Below are positions 16,844 through 24,241 of a stretch of 64,000 nucleotides of DNA, piece by piece (positions within the stretch are counted from its first letter, which is position 1; the number at the start of each line of letters is the position of its first letter). Location: NCBI GenBank assembly GCA_904418995.1, contig CAJFQF010000008.1, positions 1 to 64,000 of the forward strand, read 5' to 3'. Both the position numbers and the translations under genes were made by a program. The DNA is from Heritagella_A intestinalis. GTDB lineage: Bacteria; Bacillota; Clostridia; Oscillospirales; Acutalibacteraceae. Below the pieces are notes generated by a model. The model was not told where the DNA came from and made no database searches. It saw only the letters and a program-made list of their open reading frames with translations.

Positions 16844-18087
16844 AAAAACTGGAAAATTTGGATGTGATTGTGGTGGGCGCTGGTCCCGCCGGGATGATGG
16901 CGGCGGGTACTGCTGCGCAAAAGGGTCTGCGGGTACTCTTGGTAGAAAAAAAGGACCGGCCCGGACGCAAGCTGATGATTACCGGCAAGGGCAGATGCAA
17001 TGTAACCAACGACTGTCAGCCGCAGGATGTTATAGATTCCACCCCTACTAACGGGCGATTCTTATACAGCGCCCTGTCCTGCTTTTCCCCAGCGGACACC
17101 ATTCGTTTTTTTGAAGAGCGCGGTGTTCCCCTGAAAGTGGAGCGGGGACAGCGGGTATTTCCCCAGTCCGATAAGGCGGTGGATATTGTAGATGCCATGG
17201 CCTCCTTTGTGAAGCAGAGCGGTGTCTTTCTCCACACCGGCGCACCAGTATCTCAGCTTCTTCTGGAAAACGGAGCGGCAGCAGGGGTGCAGTTGGAAAA
17301 CGGGGAGACGCTTCGGGCGCCTAAGGTCCTTCTGGCCTGCGGCGGCGCTTCTTATCCCGGAACCGGCTCCAATGGGGACGGGGCGCGCCTGGCCCGGCAG
17401 GCCGGGCATACCATCGTTCCCTTACGTCCTTCCCTGGTAGCGGTACGCGCCCGGGAGCAGGCAGAATGTCAGGAAATGCAGGGGCTTTCCCTCCGAAACT
17501 GTGGGATTCGGATTTTTGACAACCGGAAAAAGCGGATGATCTATGATGATTTTGGGGAACTGCTCTTTACCCATTTCGGCCTGTCTGGGCCGGTGGTTCT
17601 CAGCGCCAGCGCCCATATGCGGGATATGACGCCGGGACGGTATCAGATTTCCATTAACGTCAAGCCCGCCCTGCGCCCGGAAGCCCTGGATGCTCGGGTG
17701 TGCCGGGATTTACAGGAAAACCGGAACCGGGATTTTTCCAATTCCTTAGGCGCTCTCCTCCCCAGAAAGATGATTCCTGTGGTGGTGCGCCGCTCTGGCA
17801 TTCCCCCAGAAGAAAAGTGCAACCAGATTACCCGGCCACAGCGCCAGGCCCTGGTAGAGCTGCTTCAGGATTTCCGGTTTACCGTGGAAGGATTCCGGCC
17901 CATTGAGGAAGCGATTATCACCTCTGGCGGAGTCTCTGTCAAAGAGGTGAATCCCAAAACTATGGAATCCAAGAAAGTCCCGGGGTTGTATTTTGCCGGT
18001 GAGATTTTGGATGTGGACGCTTATACTGGGGGATACAATTTACAGATCGCCTTTTCCACAGGGCGTCTCGCAGCACAGAACTGGTAA
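16840..18087 (+). CDS. BaiN/HI0933-like FAD-dependent oxidoreductase
   Basis: A 415-residue flavoprotein of the HI0933/YhiN/BaiN family. The N-terminal dinucleotide fold VVGAGPAGMMAAG (about residues 10-22) is followed by the family signature KLMITGKGRCNVTN (about 45-58). The C-terminal FAD segment GEILDVDAYTGGYNLQIAFSTG closes the site. Some relatives act on bile acid intermediates, but most have no known substrate, so a specific reaction cannot be assigned. The GTG start overlaps the regulator stop. A terminator was not seen before cmk, only 44 bp downstream. Confidence 0.87.
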   Translation: MKKLENLDVIVVGAGPAGMMAAGTAAQKGLRVLLVEKKDRPGRKLMITGKGRCNVTNDCQPQDVIDSTPTNGRFLYSALSCFSPADTIRFFEERGVPLKVERGQRVFPQSDKAVDIVDAMASFVKQSGVFLHTGAPVSQLLLENGAAAGVQLENGETLRAPKVLLACGGASYPGTGSNGDGARLARQAGHTIVPLRPSLVAVRAREQAECQEMQGLSLRNCGIRIFDNRKKRMIYDDFGELLFTHFGLSGPVVLSASAHMRDMTPGRYQISINVKPALRPEALDARVCRDLQENRNRDFSNSLGALLPRKMIPVVVRRSGIPPEEKCNQITRPQRQALVELLQDFRFTVEGFRPIEEAIITSGGVSVKEVNPKTMESKKVPGLYFAGEILDVDAYTGGYNLQIAFSTGRLAAQNW

Positions 18088-18131
18088 AAACCATTCTCAT
18101 ATAAAAAAATAAACAGAAAGGCGGAAGCGAT

Positions 18132-18815
18132 ATGTTTGCCATTGCCATTGACGGCCCGGCCGGCGCCGGGAAAAGCAGCGCTGCCAGAGCCGCAGCCAAA
18201 AAGTTGGGATTTATTTATGTAGATACCGGCGCATTGTATCGGACGGTGGGCCTGTACATGCTCCGGAAGGGGATCTCTCTGGAGGAAAAGGAGAAGATCG
18301 TGGAAAACCTGCCGGGAGCAGTTATTGAGCTGCGCTTCCTTTCCGGGGAGCAGCATGTATTCCTGTGTGGGGAAGACGTTTCCGGGGAAATCCGCACGCC
18401 TCAGGTTTCTATGGCGGCTTCTGCTGTATCGGCTATTCCGGAGGTACGGCGCTTCCTCTTTGATTTGCAGCTTTCTCTGGCAGAGAAGAACAATGTCCTC
18501 ATGGACGGCCGGGATATTGGCACAGTGGTGCTGCCCCACGCCCAGGTGAAAATTTTCCTCACGGCCTCTGCCCAGGAGCGGGCTCGCCGCCGCTGCTTGG
18601 AATTGGAGCAAAAGGGCCAGCCGCAGCCTTATGAGAAGGTTTTGGAAGAGATTCAACAGCGGGATTATCAGGATTCCCACCGGGCCATCGCGCCCCTTGT
18701 CCCGGCAGAAGACGCTATTCTGGTGGATACCAGCGACTGTAACCTAGAAGAGGCGGTAGAGCGGATTCTACAAATTGTTTACGAAAAATTACCAGAAAAC
18801 ACAATTGATTTTTGA
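18132..18815 (+). CDS. cmk: cytidylate kinase
   Basis: A 227-residue (d)CMP kinase of normal length. The P-loop AIDGPAGAGKSS (residues 5-16), the DTGALYR segment that binds CMP (about 36-42), the GRDIGTVVLP motif (about 130-140) and the LID-region arginines (ERARRRCLELEQKG) are present. It phosphorylates CMP/dCMP from ATP in pyrimidine nucleotide recycling. Its position in front of plsC and ispH-rpsA is a common arrangement in Clostridia. Confidence 0.95.
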   Translation: MFAIAIDGPAGAGKSSAARAAAKKLGFIYVDTGALYRTVGLYMLRKGISLEEKEKIVENLPGAVIELRFLSGEQHVFLCGEDVSGEIRTPQVSMAASAVSAIPEVRRFLFDLQLSLAEKNNVLMDGRDIGTVVLPHAQVKIFLTASAQERARRRCLELEQKGQPQPYEKVLEEIQQRDYQDSHRAIAPLVPAEDAILVDTSDCNLEEAVERILQIVYEKLPENTIDF

Positions 18816-18834
18816 AAAGTAAACGGTATATAAT
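18805..18834 (+). promoter_or_regulatory. possible promoter upstream of the plsC genes
   Basis: -35 TTGATT (18805-18810), 18-bp spacer, -10 TATAAT (18829-18834), overlapping the end of cmk. A terminator-like hairpin starts 16 bp after the -10. Confidence 0.5.
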
Positions 18835-18849
18835 AATAGAGTATCGTTG

Positions 18850-18891
18850 CGGGCGGAAGAATCCACGTCGGTTCATTCCGCCCGTGTTTTT
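18850..18891 (+). terminator. terminator or attenuator after cmk
   Basis: Perfect 9-bp stem CGGGCGGAA (18850-18858) / TTCCGCCCG (18876-18884), followed by TGTTTTT. It lies downstream of a promoter-like sequence, so it could also act as an attenuator for the plsC genes. Confidence 0.75.
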
Positions 18892-18949
18892 CGCAAATAA
18901 TTGACGGCGGTCTATTTGAGAGAGTCCGCCGGGGAATGAGGGAATCTTA

Positions 18950-19594
18950 ATGAAGCAAACGCCGTTGTATCGTTTCGGCAAGGTTGTTGTACCGCCGATT
19001 TTTCGTGTGATCAATCCTTTGACAGTCAAAGGAGTCGAAAATATGCCGAAATCCGGGCGGGTAGTTATCTGCTGCAACCATGTCACCATGCGCGATCCAA
19101 TCTTGGTGGCGGCCGTACATAAACGGCAAGTGTATTACATGGCAAAAGCCGAACTCTTTGAAAATAAGTTCGTTGCCAAAATCATCAGCTCCCTGGGTGC
19201 CTTTCCAGTACATCGAGGCCAAGGGGGAGATGTGGACGCCATGGCGTCGGCCCGTAAGTTATTGGAAAATGAAGAAGTGGTGGGTATCTTTATTGAAGGT
19301 ACCCGTTCCCGTACCGGGGAGCTTCTCAAACCCAAGACTGGCGCGGTGATGCTGGCCCATGAGACCCAATCTCCCATCCTGCCCATGTGCATTACTGCTC
19401 GGGATGGCAAGGTGCCCACCATGTTTTCCCGGCTGGCTATTTCCTGTGGCGAGTTGATTATGCCCGAGGAGCTGGGAATTGAGAAAGATAACGCCGCCTC
19501 TTACCGCAAAGCCGCCAGGATGGTTATGAGTAAAATCTCTGCCCTGCGGGAGCGGGATCTGGAAGCGCTGGAAAAGAAGCATAAAGAAGCATAA
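18950..19594 (+). CDS. 1-acyl-sn-glycerol-3-phosphate acyltransferase (PlsC family), copy 1
   Basis: A 214-residue acyltransferase. The catalytic HX4D is NHVTMRD (about residues 42-48) and the glycerophosphate-binding motif is EGTRSR (about 121-126). It transfers an acyl chain to lysophosphatidic acid at the inner membrane face, giving phosphatidic acid. No long hydrophobic anchor is visible. A second, divergent PlsC-type gene follows 28 bp downstream, so one of the two may have a different acceptor or acyl preference. Confidence 0.88.
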   Translation: MKQTPLYRFGKVVVPPIFRVINPLTVKGVENMPKSGRVVICCNHVTMRDPILVAAVHKRQVYYMAKAELFENKFVAKIISSLGAFPVHRGQGGDVDAMASARKLLENEEVVGIFIEGTRSRTGELLKPKTGAVMLAHETQSPILPMCITARDGKVPTMFSRLAISCGELIMPEELGIEKDNAASYRKAARMVMSKISALRERDLEALEKKHKEA

Positions 19595-19622
19595 AGATTA
19601 ACGGAAGAAAAGGAGGGTTTCC

Positions 19623-20243
19623 TTGCTGTACCGCATTGCCCGATGGCTGCTGTTCCCTTTGCTGAAAGGCGTATTCCGCCTACAAGTGACCGGCAGGGAA
19701 AACCTCCCGAAATCCGGCGGGTTTATCCTGTGCAGCAATCATCAATCTGTACTGGATCCCTGTTTGATCGGCGCCGCTTGCTGGCCTATCTTTCCAGATG
19801 GCAATTGCCGCAGGCCCATTCGCTTTATGGCCAAATCGGAGCTCTTTACCGACCACGGCCGGGGCGCTGCTTGGCTGCTGAAGTCCCTAGGGGCTTTTCC
19901 TGTGGAGCGGGACAGTGCTGACGCTGACTCCATCCGGGAGGCCCTGCAGATTTTGGAAAACGGGGAGGTGCTGGGGGTGTTCCCCCAGGGGCGGTGCGTC
20001 AAGGATGGAACCCCCTTTCGCCCCAAGCTGGGGGCTGCTTTGTTGGCTCAAAAAAGCGGGGCGCCTCTGGTTCCGGCCTGCATTCAGTGCTCGGGAGGAA
20101 TCCGGCCCTTTGCCAAAGTGCGGGTGTGCATCGGCCCGCCGGTGGTATCCGGCGAGAGCACCCTTTCCCAGCGGCGGCAGACCCGGCAGCTGGCACAACG
20201 CCTTGCCGATTCGGTGAACAAACTATTGGAGGAAGAAAGTTGA
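19623..20243 (+). CDS. 1-acyl-sn-glycerol-3-phosphate acyltransferase (PlsC family), copy 2
   Basis: A 206-residue PlsC-family enzyme with a TTG start preceded by AGGAGGG. The HX4D motif is NHQSVLD (about residues 39-45). The second motif is FPQGRCVKDG where EGTRS is usual, a divergence that may reflect another acceptor. The N terminus (RWLLFPLLKGVF) is hydrophobic and could insert in the membrane. Its TGA overlaps the TTG start of ispH-rpsA, so translation is probably coupled. Confidence 0.85.
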   Translation: MLYRIARWLLFPLLKGVFRLQVTGRENLPKSGGFILCSNHQSVLDPCLIGAACWPIFPDGNCRRPIRFMAKSELFTDHGRGAAWLLKSLGAFPVERDSADADSIREALQILENGEVLGVFPQGRCVKDGTPFRPKLGAALLAQKSGAPLVPACIQCSGGIRPFAKVRVCIGPPVVSGESTLSQRRQTRQLAQRLADSVNKLLEEES

Positions 20244-22243
20244 AAATTCAGATAGCAAAAAGCGCGGGGTTTTGCTTTGGAGTAAACCGCGCAGTGGAAA
20301 TGGTGTACAGCCTGCTTCGGGAAGGAAAACAGGTGTATACCCTGGGCCCCATTATCCACAATCCCCAGATGGTTCGGCAGCTGGGGGAGCAGGGGGTACA
20401 GATTGTTCAGAAGCCGGAAGAGGTCCCGGCAGGCGGCACGGTGGTCATACGCTCTCACGGCGTCCCTCAGAGTACTATGGACCGTATCCAGGAATTAGGA
20501 ACCAACGTTGCTGACGCAACTTGCCCTTTTGTGGCAAAAATCCACCGGATTGTCCAGGAAGCATCCCAAAAAGGGCAGCCGGTTTTGGTGGCCGGAGACC
20601 GAAATCATCCGGAAGTGGAGGGAATCCTGGGACACTGCGCAGGCGATTGCTATGTATTCGGAAGCGCAGAAGAACTAAAAAGAATAAATATAGAACACCC
20701 GGAATTATCCAACCAGCCGGTTTGTGTGGTCGCGCAAACAACCTTTAATGGCCAGGAGTGGGAAAATTGTTTGAAAATTGCCCGTGGGGTATATACAAAC
20801 GGCGCGATTTTTGATACAATATGTAATGCGACCGCGCAGCGTCAGGCTGAGGCGGTAGCGTTGGCCAGGGTATCCGACCTGATGATTGTGATTGGGGGGC
20901 GGCAGAGCTCCAATACCGCAAAGCTTCAGGAAGTATGCCGGCCGTTCTGCCAGACGATCCTGGTGGAGACTGCCGCAGAGCTGCGTTCTCTGCTGGAGCC
21001 CTATCTCGGCTCCCTGGGCAACGCAAAGATCGGCATTACTGCAGGTGCATCCACACCTGCAAGCATAATAAAGGAGGTACTTGTTACCATGACAGAAATC
21101 AATGAAGGCGCTGTTCAGAATCCCACGGAGGCAACCGAATCTAACTTTGCAGAGATGCTTGAAGAATCTCTCAAGAGTTTTAATACAGATGAGAAGGTTC
21201 ACGGTGTTGTTGTCGGTATCACTCCCAGCGAGGTGTATGTGGATGTTGGCCGTAAGCAGGCCGGCTTCATTCCCGCATCTGAGCTCTCTGCCGACCCCAA
21301 CGTTAAGCCCGAAGATGTGGTGAAGATTGGTGACGAAATGGATCTGCTGATCATGCGCACCAACGACCAGGAAGGCACCATCATGCTTTCCAAGAAGCGT
21401 TACGACAGCATCAAGGGCTGGGAAGCTGTTGCTGCTGCCGAGGAGAGCCAGGAGGTTCTCACTGGTGTTGTAACGGAGGTCATCAAGGGCGGCGTTATCG
21501 CTGTTACCAACGGCATCCGTGTGTTCATCCCTGCTTCCCAGGCTACTGCTTCCCGCGGTGACAGCCTGGACGAGCTCCTCAACAAAGAGGTGCAGTTCCG
21601 CATCATCGAGGTTAACCGTTCCCGCCGCCGCGCTGTGGGCTCCATCCGTTCCGTCCTGCGCGACCTGCGCAAGGCTCAGGCTGAAAAGTTCTGGGAGACC
21701 GCAGAAGAGGGCAAGGAGTACACCGGCGTTGTGAAGTCCCTGACCGCTTATGGCGCATTCGTAGATCTGGGCGGCATCGACGGCATGATCCACATTTCCG
21801 AGCTCTCCTGGACCCGCGTAAAGCATCCCTCCGAGGTTGTCAATGTGGGCGACACTGTCCATGTTTACATCAAGGGCCTGGATCGCGAGAAGGGCAAGAT
21901 TTCTCTGGGTTACAAGCGTCCTGAGGACAATCCGTGGAACATCCTGGAGCGCGACTATCCTGTTGGCACCATTTGTGATGTTACCATTGTGGGCATGACC
22001 ACCTTCGGCGCTTTTGCCCGTGTTATCCCCGGCATCGATGGTCTGATCCACATTTCTCAGATTGCCGACCATCGCATTGAGAAGCCCCAGGATGTCCTGA
22101 AGGTTGGCGATGAAGTGAAGGTGAAGATCACCGACATCGACTTCGCCAAGAAGCGTGTTTCCCTCTCCATGCGCGCTGCTGCAGAGGAAGAGGCTGCCGC
22201 ACAGGATGCCGCCGCTGTTGAAGAGGCTGCTTCCGAGGAATAA
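20240..22243 (+). CDS. IspH-ribosomal protein S1 fusion
   Basis: A 667-residue fusion. Residues 1 to about 280 are 4-hydroxy-3-methylbut-2-enyl diphosphate reductase (IspH), the last step of the MEP isoprenoid pathway, with the three Fe-S cysteines at 12, 95 and 195. Residues 284 onward are four S1 RNA-binding repeats, corresponding to a short ribosomal protein S1. The TTG start overlaps the plsC stop and has GGAGG 9 nt upstream. This fusion is known in Clostridia. Within the frame, AAGGAGG (21071-21077) lies 11 nt before ATG 21089 at the exact domain boundary, so the S1 half could also be made alone. Codon use in the S1 half looks more like that of a highly expressed gene. Confidence 0.93.
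   Translation: MKIQIAKSAGFCFGVNRAVEMVYSLLREGKQVYTLGPIIHNPQMVRQLGEQGVQIVQKPEEVPAGGTVVIRSHGVPQSTMDRIQELGTNVADATCPFVAKIHRIVQEASQKGQPVLVAGDRNHPEVEGILGHCAGDCYVFGSAEELKRINIEHPELSNQPVCVVAQTTFNGQEWENCLKIARGVYTNGAIFDTICNATAQRQAEAVALARVSDLMIVIGGRQSSNTAKLQEVCRPFCQTILVETAAELRSLLEPYLGSLGNAKIGITAGASTPASIIKEVLVTMTEINEGAVQNPTEATESNFAEMLEESLKSFNTDEKVHGVVVGITPSEVYVDVGRKQAGFIPASELSADPNVKPEDVVKIGDEMDLLIMRTNDQEGTIMLSKKRYDSIKGWEAVAAAEESQEVLTGVVTEVIKGGVIAVTNGIRVFIPASQATASRGDSLDELLNKEVQFRIIEVNRSRRRAVGSIRSVLRDLRKAQAEKFWETAEEGKEYTGVVKSLTAYGAFVDLGGIDGMIHISELSWTRVKHPSEVVNVGDTVHVYIKGLDREKGKISLGYKRPEDNPWNILERDYPVGTICDVTIVGMTTFGAFARVIPGIDGLIHISQIADHRIEKPQDVLKVGDEVKVKITDIDFAKKRVSLSMRAAAEEEAAAQDAAAVEEAASEE
21041..21091 (+). 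promoter_or_regulatory. internal hairpin, ribosome binding site and start codon inside ispH-rpsA
   Basis: GCAGGTG (21041-21047) / CACCTGC (21054-21060) forms a 7-bp stem. AAGGAGG (21071-21077) and in-frame ATG (21089-21091) follow. Together they would permit separate translation of the S1 part. Confidence 0.55.
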
Positions 22244-22260
22244 TCCTATCGGTATTTTCT

Positions 22261-22292
22261 GCCCCTTTCACCTCTCGTGAGAGGGGCTTTTC
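22261..22292 (+). terminator. terminator of ispH-rpsA
   Basis: GCCCCTTTC (22261-22269) pairs with GAGAGGGGC with one wobble, followed by TTTT, 17 bp after the stop codon. Confidence 0.85.
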
Positions 22293-22322
22293 CGATTTTT
22301 AGCCGCTGTGGCGCCTGGTGTA

Positions 22323-22351
22323 TTGCATTAGGCGCCGCCGGGCATTATAAT
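22323..22351 (+). promoter_or_regulatory. promoter of the DUF1858 gene
   Basis: -35 TTGCAT (22323-22328), 17-bp spacer, -10 TATAAT (22346-22351). Confidence 0.7.
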
Positions 22352-22396
22352 AAAAACCACACAACCCACTTCAAATGAAAATGGAGGAATGTTATC

Positions 22397-22600
22397 ATGG
22401 CTACTATTACCAAGGATACCATTATCGGCGATATTCTCGACATTGATCGCACGACTGCTCCCTATTTCCTGGAAATGGGAATGCACTGCCTGGGCTGCCC
22501 TTCTGCCCGCGGTGAGACCCTGGAGCAGGCCTGCATGGTTCACGGCGTCAGCGTGGACGAGTTGGTGGAAAAGCTGAACCAGCACATCGCCAACAAATAA
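22397..22600 (+). CDS. DUF1858 small redox-disulfide-type protein
   Basis: A 67-residue protein with the DUF1858 pattern (N-terminal domain like that of ScdA/RIC iron-sulfur repair proteins). The key segment is MGMHCLGCPSARGETLEQAC: a CxxC pair plus a third cysteine. Such domains are often found with hybrid cluster proteins and are thought to handle redox or iron-sulfur chemistry, but no partner is adjacent. GGAGG precedes the ATG, and it has its own consensus promoter. Confidence 0.85.
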   Translation: MATITKDTIIGDILDIDRTTAPYFLEMGMHCLGCPSARGETLEQACMVHGVSVDELVEKLNQHIANK

Positions 22601-22727
22601 GTCACGCGTTTTGCGTGGCTTCCGTCCGGCATCCGGGTTTTGCCGTTTTGCTGCCCTGGGGGGCGGCTTGCGGAGACATCCCGGCCGGGCGGTTTTTCTT
22701 TGCAAACAGCAGAAAGGAGCGCCGGCA

Positions 22728-23435
22728 ATGAGAATGTTTCAACTGGATGACCGCCTTCGCCTTTGTGCCGAAATGGTGCGAGAAGGCTCTCTTTTAGCCG
22801 ATATCGGCACTGACCACGCGTATCTGCCCATTTGGCTGGTAGCTGCCGGCAAATGCCCCGGAGCTGTGGCAGTAGATGTGCGGGAGGGGCCTTTGGAGCG
22901 CGCCCGAGAAAATGTGGCTCGCTATCACATGGAGGAGCAGATTCGGCTTTCCCTTTCCAGCGGTCTTTCTGCACTGGGTCCCGAAGATGCCGACGATATT
23001 GTGATTGCAGGGATGGGGGGAGAGCTCATCGCGGAAATCCTGGGGGCCGCCCCTTGGGGTCGGGACTCCGAAAAGCGATTGATTCTCCAACCTATGACAA
23101 CGGCGCCGGAGCTGCGTTGCTGGCTCCGGGAAAATGGATTTGGCATTCTCCAGGAAAAATGCGCCGTTTCCGATGGAAAAGCCTATACGGTCTTGCAGGT
23201 GGCCTATAGTCCAGATATGGCCCGAGAGGCCGCAAAAGACCCCCTTTATCCCTATGCCGGAGCCTTGACTGGAAATACACCCGAAGAACAGGCGTATCTT
23301 TCCCGGACTGCCCGACAGCTGGAAAGCCGAAAAAAAGGGCTGCTTCATCAGGGAAATTCCCAGGAAGCGGCCAAACTGGAACGGATTCTTGCGCTGCTCT
23401 ATGAAAAAATCGGTGAAAAGCAGGAAAGGATGTGA
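22728..23435 (+). CDS. trmK: tRNA (adenine(22)-N(1))-methyltransferase TrmK
   Basis: A 235-residue class I SAM methyltransferase of the TrmK/COG2384 family. The SAM motif is LADIGTDHAYLPIWL (about residues 23-37), the acidic residue after strand 2 lies in AVDVREGPL, and the catalytic region is DDIVIAGMGGELI (about 87-99). It methylates N1 of A22 in tRNA. The start at 22728 is fixed by AAAGGAG (22713-22719); the longer in-frame start has no site. It is followed without a gap by the Nif3-like gene, the usual clostridial pair. Confidence 0.9.
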   Translation: MRMFQLDDRLRLCAEMVREGSLLADIGTDHAYLPIWLVAAGKCPGAVAVDVREGPLERARENVARYHMEEQIRLSLSSGLSALGPEDADDIVIAGMGGELIAEILGAAPWGRDSEKRLILQPMTTAPELRCWLRENGFGILQEKCAVSDGKAYTVLQVAYSPDMAREAAKDPLYPYAGALTGNTPEEQAYLSRTARQLESRKKGLLHQGNSQEAAKLERILALLYEKIGEKQERM

Positions 23436-23440
23436 GCCTT

Positions 23441-24208
23441 ATGGCGAAGGTACGCGAAATCTATCAGTTCATCGACAGTTTTGCCCCCTTTGGGGATGCA
23501 TTGGATTTTGACAACCCGGGCCTTTTAGTGGGAGATGGGGAACAGGAAGTACATACTGTGCTGTTGTCTTTGGACATTACCTCCCCAGTGGTAGAGGAAG
23601 CCGTGCAAAAGGGCGCTCAGTTGGTGGTAAGCCACCATCCGGTGATTTTTGCACCCTTGCGCCGACTGGAAAAAGGGAGCGCACCCTGGCTGCTGGCGGC
23701 CCACGGCCTGTCGGCTATCTGCGCCCACACCAATCTGGATATGGCGCCGGAAACCGGCGTGAATGTTGCCCTGGCTCAGGCTCTGGGATTGACGGACTGC
23801 CGAGGTATCTGCCCCCACGGTTCCGGTTTTGAGGCCTGGCTGGGGGATTTGCCAGAGGCACTGTCTCCGGAAGCCTTTGCTGCCCATGTAAAGAAGTCTC
23901 TGGGCTGCGAGGCAGTCCGCTATGTCCCTGGGCATAAGGCGGTAAAAACGGTAGGAATGTGCAGCGGCGCCGGCGCTGATTATCTGGAAGCTACTCTGGA
24001 ACAGGGAGCCGATGCCTTTGTCACTGGCGAGGTAAAGCACCATCAGTTCCTGTTGGCCCGGGAGCTGGGAGTTACCTTGGTAGAGGCTGGACATTTCCAC
24101 ACGGAAAATGTCGTGCTTCCCCTGCTGGCAGACCGGCTGGTCCGGGAGTTTCCCCAGGTCACCTGGCACATCGCCCAGTCCGGGCAGGCGCCGGAGTGTA
24201 TCTGCTAA
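23441..24208 (+). CDS. Nif3-like dinuclear metal center protein (DUF34)
   Basis: A 255-residue NIF3/DUF34 family protein. Metal ligands are recognisable: SHHPVIF (about residues 66-72), the aspartate in AHTNLDMA, and the C-terminal EAGHFHTE. The family forms hexameric rings with two metal ions per subunit; its biochemical role is not settled (GTP cyclohydrolase I type 2 is a frequent but doubtful name). The ATG at 23441 has GGAAAGGA 10 nt upstream, better than the GTG at 23432. It pairs with trmK. Confidence 0.88.
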   Translation: MAKVREIYQFIDSFAPFGDALDFDNPGLLVGDGEQEVHTVLLSLDITSPVVEEAVQKGAQLVVSHHPVIFAPLRRLEKGSAPWLLAAHGLSAICAHTNLDMAPETGVNVALAQALGLTDCRGICPHGSGFEAWLGDLPEALSPEAFAAHVKKSLGCEAVRYVPGHKAVKTVGMCSGAGADYLEATLEQGADAFVTGEVKHHQFLLARELGVTLVEAGHFHTENVVLPLLADRLVREFPQVTWHIAQSGQAPECIC

Positions 24209-24241
24209 AAGCCCCAACCGCAAGAAAGGAGAGGATTTGCC

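Noticed and set aside
19994..20239. N-terminal extension of IspH-S1 by 82 residues
   Set aside because: It lies wholly inside the plsC gene; IspH starts at its conserved KIQIAKSAGFCFG region with a coupled TTG.
20705..22072. 455-residue open frame on minus, opposite ispH-rpsA
   Set aside because: Mirror frame of S1 repeats; no ribosome site and no recognisable domain.
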